From positions 1-46,463 of the forward strand of contig JADFNR010000008.1 of the NCBI GenBank assembly GCA_022563275.1: a stretch of DNA of 46,463 bases, read 5' to 3'. Positions within the stretch are counted from its first letter, which is position 1, and each line of letters starts with the position of its first letter. This document shows, piece by piece, positions 33,183 to 41,946 of the stretch. The notes beneath the pieces were generated by a model. It saw only the letters and a program-made list of their open reading frames with translations. It was not told the origin of the DNA and ran no database searches. Source of the stretch: Chloroflexota bacterium. Its GTDB lineage: Bacteria > Chloroflexota > Dehalococcoidia > UBA3495. A program made the position numbers and the translations under genes.

Positions 33183-33695
33183 ATGGAACAACAAACCGGG
33201 ACCGGCCAAGAACCACAGCAGGCCGCCCATTGCGATTGGCATCCCAGTGTCGAGACGAGGCTGTCCTGCAGTCAATGCGGCCGGAATATCTGCACCCAGT
33301 GTATGGTGCAGGCCTCGGTCGGCATCCGCTGTCCTGAGTGCGGTAAGGCCGCCAAGATGCCCACCTTTGACGTCCAGCCGACCTATTACGCCAAGGCCGC
33401 CGGGGTTGGCGTTGCCGTGGCCATCGGCGGCGGAGTGCTTTGGGTGATTTTCAACGCCATATTCGGCGGGTTCGGCATATTGTCGTCGATACCCGCTCTG
33501 GGCGTTGGCTACGCAGCCGGCGAGTTGATCAGTAGATCGGTCAATGCCAAGCGGAGCAAAGGCCTGGCGTATATCGCCGCGGGCGCGGTGATTGGCGCGT
33601 ACATCATCAGCCTGCCGTCCAGCCCACAAGTTGGCTTTTTCGGCCTAATCATACTGTTCGTCGGTATCTACACCGCCGTGCAACGGGTCAAGTAA
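33183..33695 (+). CDS. B-box-type zinc-finger membrane protein
   Basis: 170 residues. A Cys/His cluster (Cys17, His20, Cys29, Cys32, Cys37, Cys40, Cys50, Cys53) forms a B-box-like double zinc site: HCDWHP, CSQCGRNICTQC, CPECGK. Three to four hydrophobic helices follow (about 70-90, 95-115, 125-145, 148-165). Similar zinc-finger plus membrane proteins occur in Chloroflexota and Actinobacteria; the function is not established. It ends convergently with recX and overlaps it by 51 nt. Confidence 0.75.
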   Translation: MEQQTGTGQEPQQAAHCDWHPSVETRLSCSQCGRNICTQCMVQASVGIRCPECGKAAKMPTFDVQPTYYAKAAGVGVAVAIGGGVLWVIFNAIFGGFGILSSIPALGVGYAAGELISRSVNAKRSKGLAYIAAGAVIGAYIISLPSSPQVGFFGLIILFVGIYTAVQRVK

Positions 33696-34175
33696 CTCCC
33701 GCCAGAGCCGTTCCACCGTCTGGCCCAATACGTCCCCTTCAAACCCCCTCCGGTGCAAGAACCCGCCTAATCTGCGCCTGAAGACGTTGGCGTCGGCCAC
33801 AGATAACTTGGATGCGTATCTCGAGCCGGCTTTGTAGGCGTTGGCGGAGGCATCGAAATCGGAGAGGGCCTCTCGAATGACCTCGCGGTCCACCCCCAGT
33901 TTTCGCAGTTCCTGTCTGATCACGGCCGGTCCTCTGGGCCGGAACCTCTCCCGCCGCTCCCGCCATTCTTTGGCGAATGCTGCGTCGTCCAGCAACCCCT
34001 GGCGGCTCAGGTCCGACAGGGTCTGGACGATGGCATCCTCGGTGAAGCGGCCCCGCAGACGGCGTTCGACCTCTTTTTCCGACCGGGACCGGTATGAGAG
34101 CAGGCGCAGGGCGGCGTTCTTGGCCTTGATGTAGGAAGGGTCGGGGTCTTTGGCCGGGTTTTGTGATTCAATCAT
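33645..34175 (-). CDS. recX: regulatory protein RecX
   Basis: Binds RecA filaments and limits recombinase activity. The 176-residue protein is made of three-helix repeats: KNAALRLLSYRSRSEKEVER, LSDLSRQGLLDDAAFAKEW and RFRPRGPAVIRQELRKLGVD are classical RecX stretches. It sits just downstream of recA on the same strand with a terminator hairpin between, so its level may be set by read-through, as known elsewhere. The last 51 nt overlap the convergent zinc-finger gene; the final residues (GGVDTDEQYD) are therefore less certain to be conserved. Confidence 0.93.
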   Translation of the reverse strand: MIESQNPAKDPDPSYIKAKNAALRLLSYRSRSEKEVERRLRGRFTEDAIVQTLSDLSRQGLLDDAAFAKEWRERRERFRPRGPAVIRQELRKLGVDREVIREALSDFDASANAYKAGSRYASKLSVADANVFRRRLGGFLHRRGFEGDVLGQTVERLWRELLDPLHGGVDTDEQYD

Positions 34176-34225
34176 CGGTGGTTGCTCCGGATGATCTGGG
34201 GTGCCTGATCGCCTTTCATGGGACC

Positions 34226-34280
34226 AATAAAAACGGCCGGTTGGAGTGGTGGGACCATGTTCCCCAACGCGGCCGTTTTA
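34226..34280 (-). terminator. intrinsic terminator between recA and recX
   Basis: AAAACGGCC (34230-34238) pairs with GGCCGTTTT (34271-34279); the loop can extend the stem through GTTGG and CCAAC. On the minus strand the hairpin is followed by TTTTTATT. It probably sets the recA/recX transcript ratio. Confidence 0.75.
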
Positions 34281-34304
34281 GTCGTGGCTTTTTAGGCGGC
34301 GGAG

Positions 34305-35435
34305 TTACTCTTTGTCGTCCGTCTCCTGGGTTGTGGCGCTGGAGAGGATGTCCGCGACCGAATCTTTGGCATCGGGCGAGCTTCCGTTGGCCACCGCCTC
34401 GCCTGGGGATACCTGGCCTTCCGGTTCGGTCTCCATGGCCGGGCTGCGGAGACGGCTCTCCACGGAGTCGGCGATCTCCGGGTGCTGGGTCAGGAAGTCC
34501 TTGGAGTTTTCCCGGCCCTGGCCCAACTTGGTGTCGCCGTAGGAATAGAAGGCGCCGGACTTCTTGATGATGCCCTGTTCCACGCCGATCTCTAATATGT
34601 CGCCCATCTTGCTGATTCCCAGGTTGAACATGATGTCGAACTCGGCCACCCGGAAGGGCGCGGCGACTTTATTCTTGACGACGCGGGCCCGGACGCGGTT
34701 GCCGACGACCTCGGCGCCCTGTTTGATGGACTCCACCCGGCGCAGGTCAATGCGCACCGAGCTATAGAACTTGAGGGCCCGTCCGCCGGGAGTGACCTCG
34801 GGGCTGCCGTAGGTGACCCCGATCTTCTCCCGAAGCTGGTTGATGAAGATCACGGCGGTCCTGGACCGGTGGATGCTGCTGGTTAATTTGCGCAGGGCCT
34901 GGGACATGAGCCGGGCCTGCAAACCGACATGGGCGTCGCCCATGTCCCCTTCGATCTCTGCCTGGGGGACCAAAGCGGCCACGCTGTCGATCACCACCGC
35001 GTCCACTGCTCCGCTGCGGACCAGTTGCTCGGTGATGTCCAATGCCTGCTCGGCGCTGTCCGGCTGGGCGATGAGAAGGTCGTCCAAGATGAGGCCGCAG
35101 CTGCCGGCGTAGGTGGGGTCAAGGGCATGCTCGACGTCGATGTAGGCCGCGATCCCGCCCAGCTTCTGTGTTTCGGCCATGATGTGGATGGCCAGGGTCG
35201 ATTTTCCGGCGGACTCCGCGCCAAAGATCTCGGTGACCCGCCCCCGGGGTATTCCGCCGATGCCCAACGCGATGTCCAGAGCCAGGGACCCCGTGGGAAT
35301 GCACTCGGTGGTCAGGGAAGCGCTTATCTCGCCGAGGCGCATCACGGCGCCCTTGCCGTGGTCCTTCTCGATCTGACTGAGCGCGGTTTCCAGGGCCTCT
35401 AGCTTGTGTTTATCTGTTTTATCTGTGCTCTTCAT
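34305..35435 (-). CDS. recA: recombinase RecA
   Basis: Central strand-exchange protein and SOS coprotease. Landmarks are [73 protein letters not shown] and [20 protein letters not shown], followed by [11 protein letters not shown]. Walker A is GAESAGKST (about residues 72-80) instead of the usual GPESSGKTT. The C-terminal tail is long and acidic. The ATG at 35435 is preferred over a GTG two codons upstream because AAGGA sits 9 nt before it. recX follows; an SOS-like box is upstream. Confidence 0.97.
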   Translation of the reverse strand: MKSTDKTDKHKLEALETALSQIEKDHGKGAVMRLGEISASLTTECIPTGSLALDIALGIGGIPRGRVTEIFGAESAGKSTLAIHIMAETQKLGGIAAYIDVEHALDPTYAGSCGLILDDLLIAQPDSAEQALDITEQLVRSGAVDAVVIDSVAALVPQAEIEGDMGDAHVGLQARLMSQALRKLTSSIHRSRTAVIFINQLREKIGVTYGSPEVTPGGRALKFYSSVRIDLRRVESIKQGAEVVGNRVRARVVKNKVAAPFRVAEFDIMFNLGISKMGDILEIGVEQGIIKKSGAFYSYGDTKLGQGRENSKDFLTQHPEIADSVESRLRSPAMETEPEGQVSPGEAVANGSSPDAKDSVADILSSATTQETDDKE

Positions 35436-35556
35436 CCTCACCCATCCTTACATCGATCGTCAGGCGCCAGGCGTCTGTTGCTAGGTCGGCTTCCGCCGGT
35501 CCAATATGCGGCGCATCCTAACACCCCTTCCCACCACCCAACAAGGAGAAAATGTC

Positions 35557-35570
35557 AGTACAAATGTTCG
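35557..35570 (-). promoter_or_regulatory. LexA/SOS-like box upstream of recA
   Basis: On the minus strand the site reads CGAACATTTGTACT, close to the Gram-positive LexA consensus CGAAC-N4-GTTCG: the left half is exact, the right half differs at two or three bases. It lies about 122 nt upstream of the recA start, in the gap after the glutaredoxin gene. LexA binding is inferred. Confidence 0.5.
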
Positions 35571-35621
35571 GTTATTGGCGGCTCTAAATAGATCGGGGCC
35601 AACTAGCCCCGTTCAGAAGTC

Positions 35622-35843
35622 TCAAGTGCCGCCTTTGAAGCCGATGGTTACGACTCCGTTCTCCACGATCACCGGCGTGACCCTCTCCCCGCCGGTCAGT
35701 TCCAACAATGAAGGGATCTGGTCGGCCTGCTTGGATAGGTCGATCTCGGTGTACTCCACCTTGCGCTTGCGGTAGTCCATCTTGACGGCCGAGGAAAAGG
35801 CGCAATCGGGGTGAGTATAGATGATTGTGCTTGCTTGGGCCAC
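35622..35843 (-). CDS. small glutaredoxin-like protein
   Basis: 73 residues with the glutaredoxin fold in its shortest form: TIIYTHPDCAFSSAVKMDY, then TPVIVENG with the cis-Pro. The active site is Cys14-Ala-Phe-Ser17, so a monothiol CxxS rather than CxxC. The end (VVTIGFKGGT) matches the GF-x-G close of such proteins. GTG start with AGGAG 6 nt upstream. Likely a cytoplasmic thiol-transfer protein. It is upstream of recA on the same strand with a 186-nt gap, so it is probably a separate unit. Confidence 0.85.
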   Translation of the reverse strand: MAQASTIIYTHPDCAFSSAVKMDYRKRKVEYTEIDLSKQADQIPSLLELTGGERVTPVIVENGVVTIGFKGGT

Positions 35844-36046
35844 GTTCGACTCCTGAATAATTAAATAAGCCCGGAAACACCGGACATAACCTGTTTACAA
35901 CGGTAATTGTACGGCTGGCCCGCCGATTCTTCAACGAACAGGCCGCGCCGTGGCGGCGGCTCTGCGGCACCGGCGGTCCTGAATGATATTCGCGATGTTA
36001 TGCTGTAGACACACACCGGCACGCCCTGATCCGCCTCGACCCAGGA

Positions 36047-37270
36047 ATGTTTCCCGCCTTGACTAACCACGCCGAAGACGCGCCCCTCTCGAAGAATCTG
36101 GCCGCTCTGGCAACCTTGTTGGAGGAACACGCCACCGGTTCCGGCCGGATCACGCCCCGGCCCAGGGGCTCCCGGCTGAGCCCGGATGTCCGGGCCATGA
36201 TCGAAGAAGCCGTGGCCGTGGTGGAAAGCGCCGGCGATGCCGCGATCTTGACCGGGCAGGCGCTGGTGTACGGGAACGGCTGCTATGCCGTGGGACGCCA
36301 CGCCGACGCTTCTACGATATTTCTGTCCATCTTGGAGGATGAACCCTCTAATTCCGACGCCCGCTTCAACCTGGGCTTGACCTACCTGCGCCTGCGGAGT
36401 CCGGAGGACGCGGTCCGGGAGTTTACCGGGGTGTTGGTCCGGGAACCCCTTTTGGCCCAGGCTTTCTATCAACGGGGCAACGGCAATGACGACCTCGGCC
36501 AGACCGATGAGGCGCTGGCGGACTACGGCCGGGCCATCGAGTTGGACCCGGAATACGTGCAGGCCATGTATAACCGGGGTATCTTGCTGGCCCAGGCCGG
36601 ACGGCATCAAGAAGCAGTGGCCCAGTTCGACAAGGTGAACGCCATCCGTCCCGACATTTCCAACACCTACTTGAACCGTGGGGCCTCACTGGACGAATTG
36701 GGACTGCACGATGAGGCCATCAGCGCTTACACGAAAGCCACCGAACTGAACCCGGAGAACTCTTCCGCTGTGTTCAACCGGGCCAGGACCAACTATTACC
36801 TGGGGAATCTGCAGGATGCATTGACCGATTACACCAGGGTGATCGAACTCACTCCAGACGACGCTGAGGCGTTCAACAACCGGGGCCTGGCCCACGATGC
36901 CTTGGGTGACTACGAAAGCGCCATCGAGGACTTTGATTCGGCCCTGGGTCTGCGCCCGTCATTCGCCGAGGCCCACAGTAACCGGGGCGCTGTCTTAGAG
37001 GTTATGGGAGACCTGGACCGGGCATTGGAGGAATACAAGCATTCTCTGGAAGCCGACCCGGAGTTGGCCTCCGCCCATTACAACGCGGCCCGCCTCTACT
37101 CGCGTACCGGAGACGTTGCCGCCTGCCTGAGGCACCTTGACCGGGTGCTGCAGATCGCCCCGCAATTGGCGGAAGACGCCGCCCAAGACGAGCATCTAGG
37201 CTGGGCCTTGGAGATGCGGAATCTGCGCCAGGACAGGGGCCCGGAAGAAAGCCCAGAGAACGAGGGCTAA
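36047..37270 (+). CDS. tetratricopeptide-repeat protein
   Basis: 407 residues. From about residue 80 on, around eight TPR units can be counted, each with the W/Y/N-x-G-A/Y pattern, for example YNRGILLAQAGRHQEAVAQF, NRGASLDELGLHDEAISAY and NRGLAHDALGDYESAIEDF. The first 80 residues are not repeat-like. No signal peptide or catalytic domain is seen, so it likely serves as a protein-interaction scaffold. The ATG at 36047 has a weak ribosome site. It ends 9 nt before the convergent PlsY-like gene. Confidence 0.88.
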   Translation: MFPALTNHAEDAPLSKNLAALATLLEEHATGSGRITPRPRGSRLSPDVRAMIEEAVAVVESAGDAAILTGQALVYGNGCYAVGRHADASTIFLSILEDEPSNSDARFNLGLTYLRLRSPEDAVREFTGVLVREPLLAQAFYQRGNGNDDLGQTDEALADYGRAIELDPEYVQAMYNRGILLAQAGRHQEAVAQFDKVNAIRPDISNTYLNRGASLDELGLHDEAISAYTKATELNPENSSAVFNRARTNYYLGNLQDALTDYTRVIELTPDDAEAFNNRGLAHDALGDYESAIEDFDSALGLRPSFAEAHSNRGAVLEVMGDLDRALEEYKHSLEADPELASAHYNAARLYSRTGDVAACLRHLDRVLQIAPQLAEDAAQDEHLGWALEMRNLRQDRGPEESPENEG

Positions 37271-37279
37271 GCGCCGGGC

Positions 37280-37984
37280 CTACTGGGGGCCGGAGGCGGC
37301 GCGTCCCAGGTCGGAATCGGGGTCTACATCAACCTCGCCGTCTTCCAGGTCGTCATCGTCTTCCGTGTCCCGGTAGACCGGGTGAGACGCGATAGACAGT
37401 CTCCGCCGCCGGGTGAACATGCTCCGCAGCAACACCAGGGAAGCCAGGACGACCAATCCAGAGACGATGTCCCGCTCGATCTGGTAGTACTGGCTGATGG
37501 CCAGCATCACCAAGAAACAGACCGACACTCCCCAAGTGGAACGCAAGGCCGAACGGCGCATGAGCACGATGGTCGCCAGACCGGCGGCGAATCCCAGCAC
37601 GGCCAATGCCGGCATCAGCGCCACGGCCACGCCCATCAAGGGGGCCATGCCGTCGCCGCCCTTGAACCGGGTGAAGACCGACTTCCAGTGACCCACCACG
37701 GCAGCCCCGCCGGCCACCAGGATCAGGGCCGGAGGCACCCCCAGAGCCCAGGCCGCGAAGACGGCGGCCGCGCCCTTGACCACGTCTCCAACCAGGACCA
37801 GCGCGCCGGTGCGGTGTCCCACGTTGAAGAACACATTGGCGGTCCCGGCCAGGGTGCTGCCCGTGGCGAAAACGTCGATGCCACGGATGCGGGAGGCGAT
37901 GTGAGCGAACGGCAGAGCGCCCAACAGATACCCGGCGGCAACCGCCAGCACCATCGTTTGGACCTGTTGCAGGCCTTCAATCAT
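37280..37984 (-). CDS. PlsY-like membrane protein (second copy)
   Basis: 234 residues with about six membrane spans and the PlsY layout: AVAAGYLLGALPFAHIASR (motif 1), ATGSTLAGTANVFFNVG in place of GSGNxGATN, and GHWKSVFTRFKGGDGMAPLM in place of GHxxPxFxxFKGGKGVA. The motif-3 His is kept but GGKG is GGDG, and the motif-2 Asn is changed. It also has a highly acidic C-terminal tail (DTEDDDDLEDGEVDVD). Either a divergent acyltransferase or a non-catalytic paralogue of the plsY at 32440. Confidence 0.75.
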   Translation of the reverse strand: MIEGLQQVQTMVLAVAAGYLLGALPFAHIASRIRGIDVFATGSTLAGTANVFFNVGHRTGALVLVGDVVKGAAAVFAAWALGVPPALILVAGGAAVVGHWKSVFTRFKGGDGMAPLMGVAVALMPALAVLGFAAGLATIVLMRRSALRSTWGVSVCFLVMLAISQYYQIERDIVSGLVVLASLVLLRSMFTRRRRLSIASHPVYRDTEDDDDLEDGEVDVDPDSDLGRAASGPQ

Positions 37985-38355
37985 GGCGAGATCACGGCCT
38001 TCTGTCCGCTAGATAGAATCGTTGTTGGGTGTGATGCGGTCATAGTCCGGCGGAAACACAGAATCGTATGAACTTACGGTTCAATGATATACCAGCAAAG
38101 GGGATGGGGATAGGTAGTTAGGCGGGATGGATACGGGGGACGAAAATCCCTGGGGCAGAATTTAACCCCGTTTCTCGCCTGCAAAGAGCCAGCAGCCCGA
38201 TTCGCCTGAGAGTAGGCCGTTTTAGCGAATCGGATGGCGGTTGACGTCCTCTGGACGCAATTTTATAGTTCGGGGCGCCGGGAGAGTCACATATTTGAGG
38301 GGACTCAGATTGATCTGGGACTCCAGACTTAGACCTACAACACGGAGGGGCATAA
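37985..38355. other. 371-nt intergenic region without a gene
   Basis: No credible ORF: the short frames have no ribosome site or family match. The left part is AT-richer (38040-38100). The only element I can name is the promoter-like pair at 38241-38269. I see no tRNA or hairpin terminator here. Confidence 0.6.
38241..38269 (+). promoter_or_regulatory. putative sigma-70-type promoter of the Gfo/Idh/MocA gene
   Basis: TTGACG (38241-38246) and TATAGT (38264-38269) are separated by 17 nt, about 86 nt upstream of the oxidoreductase ATG. Confidence 0.55.
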
Positions 38356-39402
38356 ATGTCGATGGGGTGGGCAATTATCAGCACCGGCGACTATGCCGAC
38401 ACCAGGGGCGCTCCAGCCATCAACCAAGCCCAGGGCGCGGAGTTGGTGGCCGTCTGCAGCCGGGACCAGGGCCGGGGTGAAGCCTTCGCCCGGAAGCACG
38501 GCGCCAAAACCGCCTACACCTCGATCGAGGACGTGCTGAACGACTCCAGGGTAGACGCAGTCTACATCACTTCGCCGAACCACTTGCACGCCCCCTACAC
38601 GATAATGGCCGCCAACGCGGGCAAGCACGTGCTGGTGGAGAAGCCCTTGTCGTTGAACGTGGCCGAAGGTTTGGAAATGTTGCAGGTGTGCGGGGACCGA
38701 GGCGTGAAGCTAGGCGTGGGGTTGCACTTGCGGCACCATCCAGGGCACATCGAAACCCAACGGCTGGTGGCAAATGGAACCTTGGGCACGATCGCTCTGG
38801 CCCAGGCCCAGATCGGCCAGGGCGACAGGGGCGAGGTATGGCCCGAACCCAGGGCTGGGCTGCGCGATTGGTGGACTCACCCGGAGATGGTCGGCGGGGC
38901 CTTTGCCATGTTGACCCTGGGCGTCCATGCCATCGACGACCTGCAATTCCTCTTGGGGCAGCAGGCGGTGGAAATCGCCGCCATCACCGATGGACAGACT
39001 TCGGAGCGGCCTCTGGAGGACCTGGCCACCATGTGCCTGCGCTTCGATGGTGGCGCCATCGGGATGATGTGCTGCGGATTGCGCCTGCCCGATTTCCGGA
39101 ACGATGTCGCCATTTACGGCAGCCACGGCAAGGTTATGCTATCCGACGCCTCGTGGCCACGCCTGCAAGGGGAACTGCGGGTGTCCAGCGAAACGTTGAA
39201 CACTACGGTTGCTTATGAACCGGACTTGGTGGCCCTGGTCACCAGGAACATAGAAGACTTCCAGCGGGCCATCGCGGAAGACCGCGATCCGGCCGCCTCG
39301 GGGATCCACGGGCTCAAGTTGGTGCAGGTGACAGCAGGCATGGTGGAGTCGGCCAAAACGGGCCGGACGATAAAACTGGAACCCATGCCCTTTTCAGTGT
39401 GA
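38356..39402 (+). CDS. Gfo/Idh/MocA-family oxidoreductase
   Basis: 348-residue NAD(P)-dependent oxidoreductase of sugar- or inositol-like substrates. The Rossmann region starts GWAIISTGDYADTRGAPAIN (GDY where many have GxG), with YITSPNHLHAPYTIMAANAG and the catalytic HVLVEKPLSL (Glu95-Lys96-Pro97). The C-terminal domain shows GVHAIDDLQFLLG, with the His that matches the usual active-site D/H-x3-D. The ATG at 38356 has GGAGGGG upstream. Substrate unknown; a link to the ino1 cluster is only speculation. Promoter-like boxes precede it. Confidence 0.88.
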   Translation: MSMGWAIISTGDYADTRGAPAINQAQGAELVAVCSRDQGRGEAFARKHGAKTAYTSIEDVLNDSRVDAVYITSPNHLHAPYTIMAANAGKHVLVEKPLSLNVAEGLEMLQVCGDRGVKLGVGLHLRHHPGHIETQRLVANGTLGTIALAQAQIGQGDRGEVWPEPRAGLRDWWTHPEMVGGAFAMLTLGVHAIDDLQFLLGQQAVEIAAITDGQTSERPLEDLATMCLRFDGGAIGMMCCGLRLPDFRNDVAIYGSHGKVMLSDASWPRLQGELRVSSETLNTTVAYEPDLVALVTRNIEDFQRAIAEDRDPAASGIHGLKLVQVTAGMVESAKTGRTIKLEPMPFSV

Positions 39403-39468
39403 TTGGATCTTCCCTAAACTTCGGTCCCCCGGCCGGAGGCTTTTCCTCTTGCCGCTGTAGTTTCTCCC

Positions 39469-40251
39469 CTAGCTCCTTTTTTCTCCGACAAATAGCCAGT
39501 AGCCCAATTCTCCCGCCGTCACCATCTCCCTGACCTTGGCTATCAGGCCCGGAGTCCGTTCCAGTTGGCCATCCGCCGCAGCGCCGCCCATGCGCTGAAA
39601 GCCCAGGAAGGCAGCCAGTTTGGATTCCACCTCGTCCAGAATCTTGATGATCTCCCCCGAGGCGTCCAGGCGCTGGGTGACGTTGAACCCGCCTGCTTCC
39701 AAGAGGTCGACATAGCCGTCGGCGGTGAGGGCGCTGGTCATGCACAACACCTGGCCCAGATCGCCCTTCAACTCGGAAGGCAAGACGCCCGGCTCGATGG
39801 TGACGTCGCTGAGGCCGAACCGGCCGCCGGGCCGGAGCAGCCGGGCGGTCTCGGCCACGGCCTGGGCCTTGTTGATGAACAGGCTCATGGAGCACTCGCA
39901 AACCGCGGCATCGAAGACCCCGGTCCTGAGCGGCAGGCTTTCGGCGTCGCCCCGGACGAAGTGCGCGCGGCCCGACCCCGGCGATGTATTGTGGGCGTCA
40001 CGCACGGCCTCGGCGCCGAACTCCACGCCCAGCACGCTGCAACGGAACACCCGGCCCAGCGCCTGGGCGCTTTCCCCCCGGGCGCTGGCCAGGTCGGCCA
40101 CCAGGTCGCCGGACCGCAGCCCCATGAGCCGCCCAAGCTTGTTGGTCAGGCCCAGCCCTCCAGGGTGGAGGGTATCGCCCATGATCAGCTTGGCCATGTC
40201 CGACCGGTAAAGGTCGGCGCAGCAGGCCTTAGCTTCGGCTTCGCTCTGCAA
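39469..40251 (-). CDS. class I SAM-dependent methyltransferase, arsenite-methyltransferase-like
   Basis: 260 residues. The opening CCADLYRSDMAKLIMGDTLH with PGGLGLTNKL is a recognisable family N-terminus, followed by DLVADLASARGESAQALG (SAM motif I, with SAR for the usual SGG/SGR), GVEFGAEAV, GDAESLPLRTGVFDAAVCE and RLLRPGGRFGLSDVTI. It resembles ArsM-like and small-molecule methyltransferases. The start is read as TTG at 40251. It lies 38 nt downstream of the Tes-like radical SAM gene on the same strand, so the two probably act on one pathway. The substrate cannot be told. Confidence 0.8.
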   Translation of the reverse strand: MQSEAEAKACCADLYRSDMAKLIMGDTLHPGGLGLTNKLGRLMGLRSGDLVADLASARGESAQALGRVFRCSVLGVEFGAEAVRDAHNTSPGSGRAHFVRGDAESLPLRTGVFDAAVCECSMSLFINKAQAVAETARLLRPGGRFGLSDVTIEPGVLPSELKGDLGQVLCMTSALTADGYVDLLEAGGFNVTQRLDASGEIIKILDEVESKLAAFLGFQRMGGAAADGQLERTPGLIAKVREMVTAGELGYWLFVGEKRS

Positions 40252-40289
40252 ACTTAATCTTGCTCCTGGCTATTTCCAAAGATCGGGTT

Positions 40290-41768
40290 TTATTTATTAC
40301 TTTGTTCCGCAAATTTTATCTTGGTTCTGGCTATCTCTAACGAGTGCTCTTGGGTCAGTTGCTCCCGTATCTCTTCCCGGTACCCCACGGAGTTGTAGGC
40401 GCAGAACGGGATGATCCGGCCGTCGGGCACCAGTATGCCCACACAGCACTTCATCACCTGTTTCACGTTGAAGGTCCAGGGGTCCATGAAGTCCTTGATG
40501 GCGATCTGGAAGATGTGGTCCTTCAGGTGGCTCAACTCGTAGCCCAGTTCCATGCCGGGACCGCAGGCGCACTGAAACTGGCCGGCGGTCTGCTCCGTTC
40601 CCGCCACGGCGGAGGCCGACCAGAGTCCTTCCAGGGCCTTCTGCACGTCGGCCGAGTTGGTTGGCTTGGGCAGGGCCCGGTTGGTGATGTAGTCCAGATA
40701 TTTGTCGATGTCCAACAGGCGGGGCAGCGGCACTATTTTTTCGCCGTCCACGAAGACATAGGAGTTCACCTGACAGGTGGGGAAGCAGCAGGGCACGGGC
40801 ACGAAATCTTCCAACACGAACCGGCCGTCGCTCTGGTCCACGATGCCGTGGATCACGTCTGGAATGGTCACCCGTTCCATGGGATCGAAGTCCATATGGC
40901 GGCCAACGTGGGTCACCGGTTGGAAGACCACGCCGCGCACCGCCGGGTGCTCCAGTCCGAATTTCAGGATGGCGCCCACCTCATCGGTGTTCACGCCCCG
41001 TTCGATGGCGGCCACCAACACGGTGTCGATGCCCTTTTCCGCCAACCGGTCCAAGGCCTTCAGCTTCATGTCCAGCAGGTCTTCGCCCCGGATGGTCTCA
41101 TAAGTTTCCCGGCGCAGGCCGTCGAACTGGAAATAGATCACCGGGTTTTGCTCGGCCAGCTCATCCAGGAATTTGTCGTCCCGGGCGATGCGGACCCCGT
41201 TGGTGTTGACCATGACCTGGCGGATGCCCCGGTCCCTGGCGGCCTGGATCATCTCCATCAGGTCGGGGTGAATGGTCGGTTCGCCTCCGCTGAATTGGAT
41301 CACTTCAGGGTCGCCTTCCGTCTCCACGAAACGGTCCAGCATGAATTCCACCTGCTCCATGGTCAGGCTGAACCCCACCCCCGCGTTGGCGAAGCAGATG
41401 GGACAGTTCAGGTTGCAGGCCGAGTTGACCTCGATCAGGGCCAGGCATATGTGCTGCTTGTGCTCTGGGCACAGGCCGCAGTCCAGCGGGCAGCCGTCTT
41501 TGACCTCGGTGCTGAATTCCAAGGGGATGGTGCCCGGCTTGTTGAATTTGACCGAGTCCACGTACATCTGGGCGTCGGAGCTGATGATGCCCTCGAACCA
41601 CCCGTGGTCTGGGCACCGTTTCCGCATGTAGACCTTGTTGTCGCGGATGATGATCTGGGCGTCGATCACCGTTTTGCACTCGGGGCAGATGCTGCGGGTC
41701 AATTCGTGGAAGATGTAGTCTGCGTCCTGTTTAACCCTGACTTTTTCTTTATCTGCGGGCTTGACCAA
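40290..41768 (-). CDS. radical SAM protein of the Tes/MJ0619 (COG1964) family
   Basis: 492 residues. Residues 20-65 form a rubredoxin-like site (CPEC 28-31, CPDH 52-55). Residues 93-100 are CPLDCGLC, followed by PEHKQHICLALIEVNSACNL with the radical SAM CxxxCxxC at Cys118/122/125 and GGEP. Extra cysteines follow (CCFPTC, CACGPG, CCVG), suggesting further iron-sulfur clusters. This is the layout of archaeal tetraether lipid synthase Tes and of MJ0619, which acts on pterins. Bacterial homologues exist. TTG start after AGGGGGG. It is divergent from nirK. Whether it works on lipids here is not shown. Confidence 0.85.
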   Translation of the reverse strand: MVKPADKEKVRVKQDADYIFHELTRSICPECKTVIDAQIIIRDNKVYMRKRCPDHGWFEGIISSDAQMYVDSVKFNKPGTIPLEFSTEVKDGCPLDCGLCPEHKQHICLALIEVNSACNLNCPICFANAGVGFSLTMEQVEFMLDRFVETEGDPEVIQFSGGEPTIHPDLMEMIQAARDRGIRQVMVNTNGVRIARDDKFLDELAEQNPVIYFQFDGLRRETYETIRGEDLLDMKLKALDRLAEKGIDTVLVAAIERGVNTDEVGAILKFGLEHPAVRGVVFQPVTHVGRHMDFDPMERVTIPDVIHGIVDQSDGRFVLEDFVPVPCCFPTCQVNSYVFVDGEKIVPLPRLLDIDKYLDYITNRALPKPTNSADVQKALEGLWSASAVAGTEQTAGQFQCACGPGMELGYELSHLKDHIFQIAIKDFMDPWTFNVKQVMKCCVGILVPDGRIIPFCAYNSVGYREEIREQLTQEHSLEIARTKIKFAEQSNK

Positions 41769-41823
41769 TTGGCCCCCCTTTAATGGCTAGATGGCAATAC
41801 CGCTGGCGAGGGCGGCAATTTAT

Positions 41824-41838
41824 AATTGAGATGCAATT
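41824..41838. promoter_or_regulatory. short inverted repeat in the nirK/Tes-like divergent gap
   Basis: AATTG-agatg-CAATT is a perfect 5-bp inverted repeat in the 178-nt gap between two divergent genes, in an AT-rich patch. It is reminiscent of Crp/Fnr-type sites (TTGAT-N4-ATCAA) but is not a good match. Confidence 0.3.
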
Positions 41839-41946
41839 CACAATCTTTGGATTCGACGGAAGTCTATCCCTGAATCACTACTGGTGTTAGGTCCAGATAG
41901 ATTGGGTTTATAGGGATAAATCGGAGCGGAGAAGGAGTGGTTGCTG

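Noticed and set aside
40344..41783. 479-residue plus-strand ORF
   Set aside because: Shadow of the radical SAM gene: His/Val/Gln-rich composition and no domain; the minus-strand protein has all the motifs.
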